NCBI GenBank assembly: GCA_022496805.1
Contig: CM040100.1
Coordinates: forward strand, 14,537,009 to 14,601,008
Direction of reading: 5' to 3'
Origin: Pohlia nutans
Taxonomy: Eukaryota; Streptophyta; Bryopsida; Bryales; Mniaceae
Length of the DNA stretch: 64,000 bases
Shown here: in pieces, positions 1 through 11,117 of the stretch
Position numbering within the stretch: the stretch's first letter is position 1
Layout of the letters: the number at the start of each line of letters is the position of its first letter
Made by a program: the position numbers and the translations under genes
The notes under the pieces: model-generated
What the model was told of the DNA's origin: nothing
Databases searched by the model: none
The model's input: the letters and a program-made list of their open reading frames with translations, nothing else

Positions 1-465
1 AGGGCACCAAGGGCGCCGTCCAGCGGACGAAGCAGAGCCTCCTGGACATCTTGCCCTCGTCTTTGTCCTCCGAGTCCGGCGCCCACCAGGTCCGCCAGGT
101 AAAGTGCCGTGACTGCGCATTTCAAAACCACTAATCAGAGAGTGACATGGTTGCCTTGATTTCTCAGCTCATACATTTTGCAAGGCAGTCTGTAGTAACG
201 AAACTGAGCATATTTAGCTATTGAAACGATTGTTTGGCTCATTGGATTTATTTATATAAGCATGGTTCTCGTTTGATGTAATTATCCGTGGAATAACCCT
301 GGAACCCATGTATGCTTGCAGGTTGTTGAAGACATGGAAAAGGACATGTTGGCAAATTCAGAGGGGAGTGGTGAAGACCTGTCACAAGTTTCTGAGGGTC
401 CAAAGGACAATGCTCTTTCCACTTCGGACACTAGTACTCCTACGTTCATGCGTGCCAAGTTGTGA
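1..465 (+). CDS. 3' end of an unrecognised gene (last two exons)
   Basis: Two exons can be read: 1-98 (its 5' part lies outside the window) and 322-465, joined in phase 0 across a GT-AG intron (donor GTAAAG at 99, acceptor TGCTTGCAG ending at 321). The 3' exon encodes 47 residues rich in Glu, Asp, Ser and Thr, starting VVEDMEKDML and ending PTFMRAKL, then TGA at 463-465. The exon before it contains TKGAVQRTKQSLLDILPS. The acidic, low-complexity tail suggests a disordered C-terminus. I do not recognise the family, and no domain is visible in the roughly 79 residues present. The splice signals and the frame that stays open across the junction are the support. Confidence 0.55.
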
Positions 466-856
466 ACGCTGTCTCTTAGTAGGCCAAGTTTTGTAGTAGA
501 TTGACCGCGCGTGTAAATATATACACATCCATTTTCAGTGCACGAATGGAACTTGGTCTGAGGGTCTTGAATGAATGGATTTTTGATTCACGCCAGTTTC
601 AAAAAAGGAACCAGTTGGAGTTCTTTTTCAATGCACGAAGATTAATTGCACATTTGGAGCCTCACAAGCACAACTGGTTGAGTAGTCATGCAAGCAATGA
701 GATAGGGAATGACTGCAGAAACTCCGTTGATGCAGTGACAATGTTCTTAGACTGTGACTTGAGGATGTTTTGCATCCGCTTGGGACATTTGTATAGAAAG
801 TTACGTACATTTGTGCCTTACGAGTCATTTGCCTTACACTTTACATTCTTTTCTAA
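466..856. other. Gene-free stretch, probable 3' UTR and spacer
   Basis: I see no coding exon or RNA gene here. The open frame that crosses this stretch runs on into the MITE that follows and is a chance frame. Confidence 0.4.
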
Positions 857-1219
857 GGGCCGCTTCACACTATGGCCGAAGGTCGAGAGGCCGTCGATTT
901 CCACCAATCAAATTGCAAGAAACCATGGTTTCGGCCTCTTGACCCTTCACACTAGAGGCCAAAGTCCAAAGGCCGTGGACCTTCAAAATGCTTACATGGC
1001 AACACTTTTTGACCAAGGTGACGGCCTCTCAAGAGGAAGTTTGGGTCCTACATTTTGCAAGACCTGTCACTATGGTCGAGAGGCCGTCGATTTCTTTTCA
1101 TAAAAAATGAAAACTATATTTTATGCCTATTTTCAGTAGATTTCTTTGGACTCTCAACAAAGTTTGGACTCTCAATTCCCACGGCCTCTCGACTTGACGG
1201 CCATAGTGTGAAGCGGCCC
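857..1219. mobile_element. Tourist-like (PIF/Harbinger-type) MITE
   Basis: The left end reads GGGCCGCTTCACACTATGGC and the right end is its inverted complement, GCCATAGTGTGAAGCGGCCC. Both sides carry the trinucleotide TAA (854-856 and 1220-1222), the target duplication expected of PIF/Harbinger elements. The 363-bp body contains further inverted pieces (GAGGCCGTC and its complement) and no transposase. A lone end of the same family lies near 57146. Confidence 0.75.
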
Positions 1220-1623
1220 TAAGGTCTGAAGTATGAGCATCATCTGAACTTCAAACACTTGTCACTCGGCTTCCCCAGAGGCCAAACCTCGTCCCTAGTA
1301 GCATGCGCTTGAACGGTGGCTGGATGGTGAAACATGAGAGCCGGACTTCTTGCACAGCTTCTAGGACACCATTGGCGTCCTCGCTATTTCCCCACGGCAC
1401 CTATTTTGTGGTGTCTTTTTCTGTTTTTGTTTTTGATTTTCTCTTTAGAGCTAGTTTTCATGTTTCTTCATATTTCTTGTTTTTCTGTCAACCCTGGAGC
1501 CAACTTCTGCTCACCATCTCGCATCAGCTATGGTCCTCCTCTTGAGATTTGACACCATTTGACCCCTCAATTATCTCGTTGGCGTGGGTAGAGTTGGCCC
1601 TGCTGCTGGCCATGCTCTTAGTA
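1220..1623. other. Gene-free stretch downstream of the RPW8 gene
   Basis: A T-rich run at about 1410-1490 is the main feature. No exon, RNA gene or repeat end is supported. Part of it is probably 3' UTR of the minus-strand gene that stops at 1624. Confidence 0.4.
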
Positions 1624-3383
1624 TTACAACGAAATGAGATCAACGGGCGAGTACATCATCTTGGCCTTGGAAGGAGCGCTGTGCAGCGGTGGCGCTGAAG
1701 GCGCATAGGACGTGACAGGCTCAGAGGACTGCGGACTGTTGGCGATGGAATGGCGACGGTGATGGCTCTGAGCTTCTAGTGTCCGCCAATCTGCATCTTG
1801 GGTTCTAGCGACCTTATCGAACCACTGTTGGCTGCCCTGACACGTAGTGCCGGATTGATCTACGGAATACAGGCCCTGAGTCTGCTCAAGCTCAGGATTT
1901 ATGATACTAACAACCCCCTCAGACCGAGAATGTTGCAGACGCGAGCTCCCTAGTGCATCCCATGAAGCGGCACTGCCAGGAGCTGGGGACTGCTGAGTCC
2001 AGCAATCTAAGTATGTCGATGATGATGATGGGCCTGGGGTGCCATGTCCAGATACCGGAGAAGAGTACTGGCTCATGAATGGATCCGCGAGCGAGGATGA
2101 CGAGTACGTGGTCCGCAAACGCGGCAAGCTATCATACGCGTGATGGCTCCAAGCTACTGAGGAAGGTGCCTGCATCGAAGGCGCATACGATCAGTGAAAA
2201 TGTTTTGTACGAATTCTAGCCAAGTGGCAACCAAAAAAATTTGATGCTGATTTTCACTTTTAGCAAAATGGCTTCTCCCAATGTGGTGAAATTAGCCAAT
2301 TTATACTAGATATAGTAATTTTCTACAAATTATGTATTAAAGAATCTAGACTGAATATATCGCCAAAATTGACTATCAAGTCTTCACATTTATGGCAATT
2401 TTGCTAAAGAGGCTGAAATTCCTCACCTTCACTGCATTGGATGTGGCAGGCTCGAAGGACTGCGGACTGCCGGCGATAGAATGGCGCCGGTGATGGCTCT
2501 GAGCTTCTCTTGTCCGTCGTTCTGCATCCAGGAATCCGGCGACCTCATCTAACCACTGTCGGCTGCCTGGACATGTAGTCCCGAAATGGTCGGCAGAATT
2601 GCGACGGTACATGCCTTGAGTCTGCTCAGGATTTGTTATACTAACAACCTCTTCTGACCGGGAATGCATATGATGGGCCAGACGCGAGCTACCTGGGAAG
2701 TCCCAGGTATTGGCACTCCCAGGTGTTGGGGACTGCTGACCCCAGTGATCTGTGTACACTGAGGATGAGCTTGGGGTGCCATGTCCAGATACCGGAGAAG
2801 AGTGCTGGCTCATGAAGGCTGGCTCGAGCGAGGATGGTGAGTACGTGATCAACAAAGGCAGCAAGCTATGAGACGCGTGATCGCTCCAAGCCACAGTTGG
2901 CGAAGGTGCCTGCATCGAGCTGCAGCAATGGTGAAGCTGATGAGTACATGCGGTGTTCGCGGCTGGATTACTTGTGGCGAGGATCGTCGAAAGAATCGCA
3001 GTCGTTGCAGAAATTCCGTTAGACAGTTCGTCGATTTTAACTCTGACCTCCTGTATCCTCTTGACGAGGACTCTGTTCCCAAATAAGGAGAACTTTTTTA
3101 CTGGTTTACTGCCACTGAGGCCTTCCTGGACTAATAGTCTTGCTAACTGCCTTATCTCTTTCAACTCCGCTAACCACTCTTCCAAGGCTTCCAAAGGTTC
3201 ACCGTTACGATTGCGTAGTTGTATCTCGATTCTCTCCAGTTTGGGCCTGTGTTTTTCGAGGTCGCTCTTCAGTTTTATACAGTCGCTCTCACATTTTGTT
3301 GCCATCTTTATAACGCCGAGCAACTTTTCCAAACCCACATTGACTACCGCCCCCACCACGGCCCCTAACACGAGTTCCGCCAT
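1624..3383 (-). CDS. RPW8-domain protein with duplicated Ser-rich module
   Basis: Two exons, 3383-2427 and 2169-1624, join in phase 0 (donor AAG|GTGAGG, acceptor CGATGCAG) to give about 500 residues. Residues 1 to about 140 resemble an RPW8 domain: a hydrophobic N-terminus (MAELVLGAVVGAVVNVGLEK), then a helical, charged region with ELKEIRQLARLL. RPW8 domains are membrane-associated helical modules found in plant immune proteins, alone or in front of NB-ARC. The rest is Ser/Pro/Gln-rich and occurs twice: once in exon 1 (about residues 157-319) and again as exon 2. Shared markers are SSPVSGHGTP, HRRHSIA and SPQS. No NB-ARC or LRR follows, so this is a stand-alone RPW8 protein. The start at 3383 is the first Met of the open frame and begins the domain. 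A role in defence is inferred from the domain only. Confidence 0.7.
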
Positions 3384-5162
3384 TCTTCGCGAAGCTTCGA
3401 GAATCCCGACCTCTACCCCAGGTTACCTCCTTCTGCAGTTCGTCACAATATCTACATTGGACAATGAGGAAACGGGTTACGTTAGGGTAGAACACACAAA
3501 CTGGGGGACAGACACAACCCCGAAAATGATCGACTACCGCGTGGAAAATCCGCTTTCCAAGCAAAGGAGAGTTGATAGCAAGAAAGCTGCGGAGTGAAGG
3601 AGACGGAATCTGAATAATTATGTTCCCAAGCACTCTCACGCTAAATGGCCACTTCCTAACCCTGTCCCAATTATATTGTGATTGTAGTGATGCATCGTCT
3701 CAATATTTAGATCCTTTCAGTAAGTTCGGTACAATCATCGACCTAACCGATCTACCAAAAGAGAACCGACAGACCCGAATCAAAAAACAAGCTATGCAAA
3801 GAGCAGATCTAGAAACCAGGAGAGAATTGCGATTCCAGAATCCCGCTTCAATGAAGCTGCAAAACAATATTCTTCTCTAAGACATCGTCAAACAGAATGG
3901 ATACGAATCTTCTCGGAATGGGAGAAGATTCCGCAGTGACGGTAGAATGGAGAATTTGAAAATGGTAAAGCTAAGGATGCATTACTTACTTGTGAGGGAC
4001 GCAATCGTAAACACCTAGAAATCTCCACGTACGATTCGTCAAGCACCGTAATCTTTCTCGGCCACGAACTCGGCAACTAGAAACGAACTCGTGACCGGCC
4101 GAGACGCCGCTCCTTCCAACCATGAGCACATCCTCCCTCCACTTGAACTCCACTACAGCGTCACAAGCCAAGGTCAAACGACTGCAACCTGCAATGCAAA
4201 CAGACGGACTTCAAGACCTCAAACAACGGCCGCCAAGTACTTGAGGGTCGAAAGCTAGACGTCCGAAGTACTTCCAACTAGATCTGCAATTGGGCCGACA
4301 ACTATTAAAGAAAGATAGAACATTCAACAGCAGGAGCCTGCAAGAGCGAATTGAAGAGATGACAGTACGTCGGTATCGGTGGAATCCAAACAGGGGAAGC
4401 ACGGTATCAAAATGCAGCTCAACGATGGTTGCTGACGAAGTTTAGTCTGCAGGATCGATCGATGACTGGAGGCTTAGAGACTAAGTCATTACGCACCTAC
4501 ATGCATTCAAGCCACGGGCACCCTAGTGCAATGCAACGCAGATTCCGGGAGACTGAAATCCATCACTGCATTGCATTGCAATGAGGCGAGGGCGGTCGCC
4601 GAATTAACGTGTGGACTGTTTGTGGAGGGAGGCCGAGTCGATGCGATGCCAGCGATTCAGCGACCACTTCTGTCTGTTTGTCTGTGGAGCAAAGTCCACG
4701 CCCGCCGCGGTGCACACCCGGTCCGGTCTTGGCTAGGAGCCCGGTCTTGGCTTCCATTCTCCGCCCTCGATTCATCTTTGGTGCGCATGATCGACGGCTC
4801 TCCGCTGTGCAAATCAACCGCGGCCTGTCTGGAGAGCCAAGCGGATTCTAGTCCCGGCCCGGGGCCGGGCGGACGAAGGTGGGGTGGGTAGCTGGCGTCG
4901 ACCAAGTAGTCTGGAATGACTGCCATGTGGCTCATGCGAAAGCAGCTTCAAAGTTGGAATTTCAGTGTGAATGCCTGGCTACAAGACATCACCTCCAAGA
5001 TGTCTAAAATTGAAGTTGGAGTGTGTTGAGTTCACTATTTGATTTGATTTCGATTACACTCAAAGAGGACAGACTCTGGTTTCATGATATTTTGGGGGTC
5101 AGATCACTTGTTCTGATTTCGGTTAACTCAAATGTTACGAAGTAATATGACACTTCCTATTG
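3384..5162. other. Gene-free region upstream of the RPW8 gene
   Basis: The first few hundred bases should hold the RPW8 promoter. A GC-richer island at about 4600-4900 has open frames on both strands, but they overlap one another, have no splice context and resemble no family I know. It contains a short GC palindrome (CCGGCCCGGGGCCGG, 4854-4868). I see no supported gene. Confidence 0.35.
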
Positions 5163-5166
5163 TTAA

Positions 5167-5310
5167 CCCTTAAGCGAGCAAGGAGCCCCGTGGGGCCATA
5201 CTTGATCATTTTTCAGTCAAACATTGATTTTCACCTAATTTTTAATTTCAAATAAAAATGGTCCCAAATAAGAAAGTGTGGGGGCTACATTCTACTTTCT
5301 AATCCAATTT
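5167..5310 (+). mobile_element. Family A TTAA-type MITE, truncated copy (A1)
   Basis: It starts with TTAA (5163-5166) followed by CCCTTAAGCG and continues with the family A sequence (GGAGCCCCGTGGGGCCAT, GTCAAACATTGATTTTCAC, AAATGGTCCCAA, AAGTGTGGGGGC). The similarity to the copies at 14663-15607 and 20383-20928 stops near 5310, so the right end is missing. Confidence 0.65.
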
Positions 5311-5344
5311 ATCGTGGATTAAACTAAGAAAGGAATTGGTCTAA

Positions 5345-5410
5345 ACAATACTAATACTAATACTAATAATAATAGAAATAATAATAATAACAACACTAAT
5401 AATAACACTG
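5345..5410. repeat. AAT-rich microsatellite
   Basis: Imperfect runs of ACTAAT, AATAAT and AACAAC, lying just beyond the truncated family A repeat. Confidence 0.6.
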
Positions 5411-5629
5411 GCCAAAAAGACCATTATGAATGAAGAGTTTATTGGGGGTAGTTAGTCTATTTTGATGAAGTGGCAGTTTTGGTGCCACCTCTCAAACTTA
5501 GTAGTTAATTATTAGCTATTATTTAGTAGCTAATAACCATGACCAATAGCCAGTAAATAGTAACCATTGTTAGTTTTTATATTCGTTGTGTTATATAATT
5601 TTTGTTATCCTTTGGGTGCTCACTCCTTC

Positions 5630-5830
5630 AGGTTGAAGTATAATTGCGAGGAGCTAATGAGACTGTATTTGAACGCCCAGACTTTTGTGTTTGAATCCTG
5701 TTTGACCATGAATTGGTCTCAAAAGATTGTCTGAAAGATTAGTAAGCCCAGTCTTGCACATGTAATGAGGCAAAAGGTGAACTCATCTCACTGCTGCAGA
5801 TTTCAAAAAAAGCAAATTAAAACTTCAATT
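5630..5830 (+). repeat. Possible SINE-like insertion
   Basis: A box-B-like word (GTGTTTGAATCCTG, near 5690) lies downstream of an A-box-like AGGAGCTAATGAG, and the segment ends in TTTCAAAAAAAG. This layout resembles a tRNA-derived SINE. No target duplication was confirmed and no second copy was found, so the call is weak. Confidence 0.22.
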
Positions 5831-6110
5831 ATTTGTTCCCAAGACATCATCGAAGACGAGCCATGGTGATAAATCAAGAGGCTAAATATTTACAAAGGTC
5901 CTACACAATGTAAAGCTCAAGGAGCTGCAGCCATCTAAGTGCTGGGAGAGCCAACACAAACATTTCCAGTAAACCTATCCACAAGCAAAGCCTTTGAAAG
6001 AGTGGATTTCTAAATCAAATAATGTATCAGTTTCTGAAAACGATTTAAGAGTCCCGTCCAGAAATCTAATTTGCGTAAAATCTAAGAGCTTCGAAATCAT
6101 TCATTTACAC

Positions 6111-9100
6111 TTAAACAGGAACCTCCAACATGCCCCTTCGTTGAAGATGTCTGCAATGAGGGCAGTACCACTTGCCCTTAAACCGAGTCTCGGAACTCAA
6201 TCCTACACATTGGTAGTGAAACCATTCTCCACCTATACACTGCATAATTCCACGTTACCAAATTAGTGCTAATTGGAAAATTTCATCTCAAGGTGAAAAC
6301 AACAACAATTAGCAACAAATGGAATTAACGGTTCATGCACTTGGGGATTTGACAATGCACTTGGTCCCTGTCCAATTCTATCAAACAAAGCACTTGCTTA
6401 AGTGCATGAACTGCTAAATATTACAGACATGTTCAAATCGTTGAATCAGGAAACTAACTATTGTGAAATCTGCATGATCTTAAACACTTTACCTTCTCGT
6501 TATCACAGGCAATCATGTCGCCAAATGAAACCTGTAAGAAACATTGCAATCAAAACATGAGACTAGTTCCTCAGAATGCAGAATCAGACCTTAACACTAG
6601 CATAAAATCCAGCCTAAAATTCTGATTAGTTGTTTACTAACCCATAAGAGCCCATAAGTGACCATTTCCATATCTGTAGGAGTTGAGATGAATCGTTCAG
6701 GAAGGTAACAAACTGTATTAGTAGAAGAAATCATGCCCTACATTTTTGAACGTTAGAAATCAGTGTTTAGAAAGTTAATATAAGCAACTATTAGCTTCGA
6801 TTTCCTATTTCTGGTTTGGGCACTTACGGGTTGTCACAGATGTGAAGCAGGTCCAAATAATGTGAATCAACAAGCAGACGAAAACACTAAATAAAAGTCA
6901 ACACAAAGAAGGAAGTAAAATGAATGAATGCAGACCTGGCCACAAATGCAGTACGTAGGTTCGTTAGGATCAATGGGCTGATCCACATCTGCGGGAGCAG
7001 GAAGGCTCTTCTTCTTTTGACTCCCAGGTGGTGGCATCAACTCGCTATCCCTATCCCTATCCCGGTCTCGGTCCCTCTCCCTTTCCCGAAGACTTTCAAG
7101 TCCTCTGTCCCTGTCCAGTTTAGTATCCAGACGCTTGCCAATTGGAGTAAGAAACTGCAGCTTTCGCTTCTCGTCCTTGGGAGTCAAAGGTGAAACGTAG
7201 GGGTCATCATTTAAAACTTTTCCCTCTGTGATCAAATATGATAAAACCGGATCAGTGAGCGAACTCTCTCAGATGCCATAACCTGAGATTTCTTGCTAAA
7301 GGTGGCTCGGTATTCCACAAAAAAACTAAAAAAAAACATGACACATTTGAACACTTTAATTGAGAGCAGTAAAAGGTGTGTTTGCTCTAATTCTCAAATC
7401 GGCACACAGAAAAGTCCACATGGTTGTGCACAAGCTCTCCAACAAAAGAATTCAATAAAACCAAAAAGCGCTACTACCTTGCTTCAAGTCCTCTGCAAAG
7501 CTGTTCAGGTCCTCATCAAGACGCTTCATGTGAGTTTCAATCTGCAATGTTCAATAGTATACAAATGAGAAGCTAGGCGGATCAAGCATCACAGGATTTC
7601 AAATGTGAGACCATTCCTCGCACACCTCACTGAAATATTAAGAAGGACAATGTGTACAAATGGTAAAAAATGTTTACTACCGTGCTTAAATAATCGTTTA
7701 CCACCATGTTTAAATAATGGTTGTGTACCTTGCCACCCAACCACAGAAGTGAGATCTTGTCGATTAGACATTGTGATCTCCTTCACCCACCAGGCCACAC
7801 TTATAGTCCTAGTATTGTCTGTCTACATACTTAGAATATGTACAAACATAAACTAACTAGACTACTAGTTTGGTGTTCTAACTAACTTGGAGTCCTAGAC
7901 GCTTGGTCTATCAGTTCCCTCATAAGTAACTTAATTACCACATGAGTAACTTAATTCCAACACTTACAAGTCCAAACCCACAGCCAGAGCATGGTGACAA
8001 TCTTTATACAGTAGCTGACTTACAATTGACTGCTGGCATACATTCAAGCAAATGTACTAAATTGAGAATTCAACTCACACACCCACTCAGCGAATCCCCT
8101 TCACCCACTGAGGTACTAATATACTACTTAGGTGTCTTTCTACATACCATAGAACATACATAAAAATTTAGTACTATGCGTATTGTTCATGTATTGTGCA
8201 CGTATTGTGCACATATTTAGTACTATTAGTGATTTTGGTCTTATGGCTATCATTGTCCTATAATGCTCTAGCTACTACCTTAGAGTCCATAGCCTTTGTT
8301 AATTAATTAGATTAACATGGAGTAACTTAATTCCATCGTCAGGCGCGTTATAGATAAGCATATCGAATGGCGTTACTGCTTCGTTGGTTTCCCAACCAGA
8401 ATCCACAGTATGCTCAAAAGGACAAAACATCCATTCCCACTAAGTTCATCTATTCATGAAGATTCGAAATATGGATTTGGTAGCAGTGAAAATTCTCACC
8501 AAACGAATGAAATTAATCTCATACAGTCAATGAAGCTGACGTGGATATATATGGAAATAAGGGCATAGAACAAGTTATATGGAACATATGCTAGAACTTA
8601 CCAGGTCATAAGCCTGCTGGGCAAGAAGCACTTTTTCGGTGCAAAGCTTCAGTGTGTTTGTTTGGTTATTTTCGATCTGTTGCCTTTGAATGTCCAATGA
8701 GGAATCCGAATCAGATCCGTCCCTCTTCTTCATTAAACAGGCCCTCACTTGCTCCCTTGTCTGCGCCATCATATCTGCACCCCAAACTTGTAATAACCTA
8801 AAAAAACAAAAAACAAAAAAACCGCTGATCTACGCTACTTTAACCCGAAATTGAGCCTCATGTGCTATTTTACTAGGTCATATGAGGATTTTCTTTTGTC
8901 CAATTTTATTTATTTACTTTCTGACCAACACAAACAATCTCTTGATGCCATCTGAATTATTGATCTTTCCAATCAAATTGACACCATGAATCAGCACTGC
9001 AATTGAAATTTAAAAGCAAGCATTTAATACATCATCTAACTGTTTTTTCATTTTATTGTTTTATAACCAATCACAAAAACTGATTCACGCAGAAAAACCA

Positions 9101-9494
9101 AAAAGTTCCTCATGGGGTGCACACATAACATACAGATGAATAATTTTCCAATTCGAACATAACAGAAAGAAAGAGAATTAACAAGGAACGCACTCTGAGA
9201 CCGGTCATCAAGTTCCCGCATTGTGGACAGCAGTCTCTGAAGCTCCGACGGAAGCGAACTGCAAACTGCAAACCCTAAAAATGTCATGAAACCCTAATAA
9301 AAAAGAAAAGAGTCCAACAGGCTCCAAATTCGCCCGAACGAATGCAAGGAAAAAGCAAGGCTTCTGAGTGAAACCGAAGAAACAATCAGCACACATCATG
9401 GTGAGCTTCGCGTTATGAAAATTCAAAATGAATATGAAAAATTTCGTTGCGTACATTCCAGGTAGTCGTCGACATAAACCCCCGTTCTCGTCAT
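6111..9494 (-). CDS. ING-family (inhibitor of growth) PHD-finger protein
   Basis: Seven exons on the minus strand (9494-9455, 9265-9194, 8774-8602, 7541-7478, 7225-6936, 6531-6493, 6239-6111) join without a stop to 268 residues. The N-terminal ING domain shows [23 protein letters not shown] and a later helix with [17 protein letters not shown] linker follows that is basic and then a run of Arg-Glu/Arg-Asp repeats. The C-terminal PHD finger reads [26 protein letters not shown] and KWYCPHC, with the Cys/His ligands present. ING proteins bind H3K4me3 through the PHD finger and serve in histone acetyltransferase or deacetylase complexes in the nucleus; that role is family knowledge. The start is the Met that begins the ING domain; an in-frame extension further 5' looks non-coding. 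All phases fit, so I regard the model as reliable. Confidence 0.9.
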
Positions 9495-10389
9495 GATCGT
9501 CAACGAGCGACTAAAAGCGCATTTGGAATCGAAGCTACAATCGTAAAATCCACCACGAAAGACGAATTTGCGTGCAATTGATGATCCGCCCGAAGCCTGC
9601 AACGCCGTTGATACCGACGCGAGAAAAATCCCTAAGCTGAACGAAGAAGCCCGAATCCAAAACCCGTAGGTTTCGGGAATCCGTAGATTTTGAGAATCTA
9701 CTAATTTCAAAGTTTTTACTTTGACCAAGTAAAAGTAATCTGAAATCACCATATACTGTGGCCCACGGTATTTACGAGTGCCTTTACTTATAATCATTTC
9801 TCCAAATTGGATGAAAAATTGTTCACATTGAATGAGAATTAGTTCAAACAGATAAGAAATTGTCCAAATGGATGAATGTATCCACACCATTCACAATATA
9901 TGGTAATTTCGGTGTAGTAAAGACTCCGGTCCTCTCTTGAAGTCGGTGTGAATAAAGTGTGAATAAAATGTTTGTTTGGCCATCTTTGGTTTCACGCCCA
10001 CCAGTCAAAGGAACCAAAAGCAGTGAATAAATGCTTTAGAGCCAAGTGTTGGAATCGAATGAGGATATAGTTTATATAAATAGCAAGTCCGAACATAGTC
10101 ACTTTTTAACTCAAATTGTGCATTACCAAAATTTTAGAAATGAACAAATAAAGCATTGCAATCAAATGAATAAGGCTCTTAAATGTGTTGCAATCTCAGT
10201 AGGTGTAGTTTTGATAAAGTGAAAGTATGACTTGCAATCGATTTGTCATGCACATGCACCTTACATTATTTTGAGGGAGTTTCCAACTCATATCATATAA
10301 CTTGGCTAAATGCTTCATGGCATTTGCCAAGAAGTCAATCCTACTTGGAATCTTGAATACCTTCTCTAAGACATCATCCCACTGTACAA
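9495..10389. other. Gene-free region upstream of the ING gene
   Basis: AT-rich sequence that should include the promoter of the minus-strand ING gene. No exon or RNA gene is supported. Confidence 0.35.
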
Positions 10390-10605
10390 GAAGATCCAGC
10401 AGTTACTGTAAAATCAGCTGAATGGAATTGCCAAATTACCGGTTGAAACTCGTAGTTTCAGGCTAAAATTTGTGATCCTTGGGTGCTACCTAGGTGAGAC
10501 ATGGGTAATAACCAGATGGGTTCTTGTCTAAAACCGGTTGCTTTTGTAAAATATTGGATTTTAGCTGGTTTCCTAGGAAAACTCCCCCTTCAGTGCATCA
10601 TCCCC
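10390..10605 (+). repeat. Family E dispersed repeat, copy 1
   Basis: About 215 bp match 25752-25975. Shared words include GTTGAAACTC, ATAGTTTCAGG-like, GGGTGCTACCTAGGTGA, GGGTTCTT and a right end with AACTCCC. The left end in the better copy starts GGGGAGATCC, so short inverted ends are possible. No coding capacity. Confidence 0.55.
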
Positions 10606-11117
10606 TAAAATGTACTAACAATTTTTGAGATTCTTCCAAAAACTCTTTGAATCCTTATTTTTTTAAGAAACACTTATTGATTGAAAAATGTTTGCATTTT
10701 TTCTGTGAGAGAATGCCATGTACATATTCTCTATAGTAAATGTAAGCCTTTTCAATATTTCTTTTATGATTACCACCTCCAATGGTGAGCTGTAGAGAAA
10801 AATGACTTCTTACAACTGCTATAGAATATTATGAAGCCTTCTGCGCCAAATGGTGCAATTTCCTCACTTCTTTGAGTAGAATAAGGGCACTTGATGAAGT
10901 GGCTTACCCTACACATTTCTATTGTCCAAAGCGACCTTCAAGCGACCCTTCAAGCGAGAAGGAAAAATTAATTCAGAAAATACTCCGTCATTACTAATAC
11001 CTGGAGCACTAACTTCGTCCCAAGATCACTAATAAAAACATGGGACTCAAACAATCCAACCTACAATAAGATCAGCGTCTATACAATTCTCTCCACTATT
11101 TTTATCAAGAATTTTGG
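10606..11117. other. Gene-free stretch downstream of the galactosyltransferase gene
   Basis: AT-rich sequence, in part likely 3' UTR of the minus-strand gene ending at 11118. Nothing else is supported. Confidence 0.35.

Noticed and set aside
501..1103. 200-residue plus-strand frame after the first gene
   Set aside because: It reads through the Tourist-like MITE ends and shows no protein-like pattern.
4526..4935. Overlapping frames in the GC-rich island near 4.6-4.9 kb
   Set aside because: Both strands are open only because of base composition; no family resemblance or splice sites.
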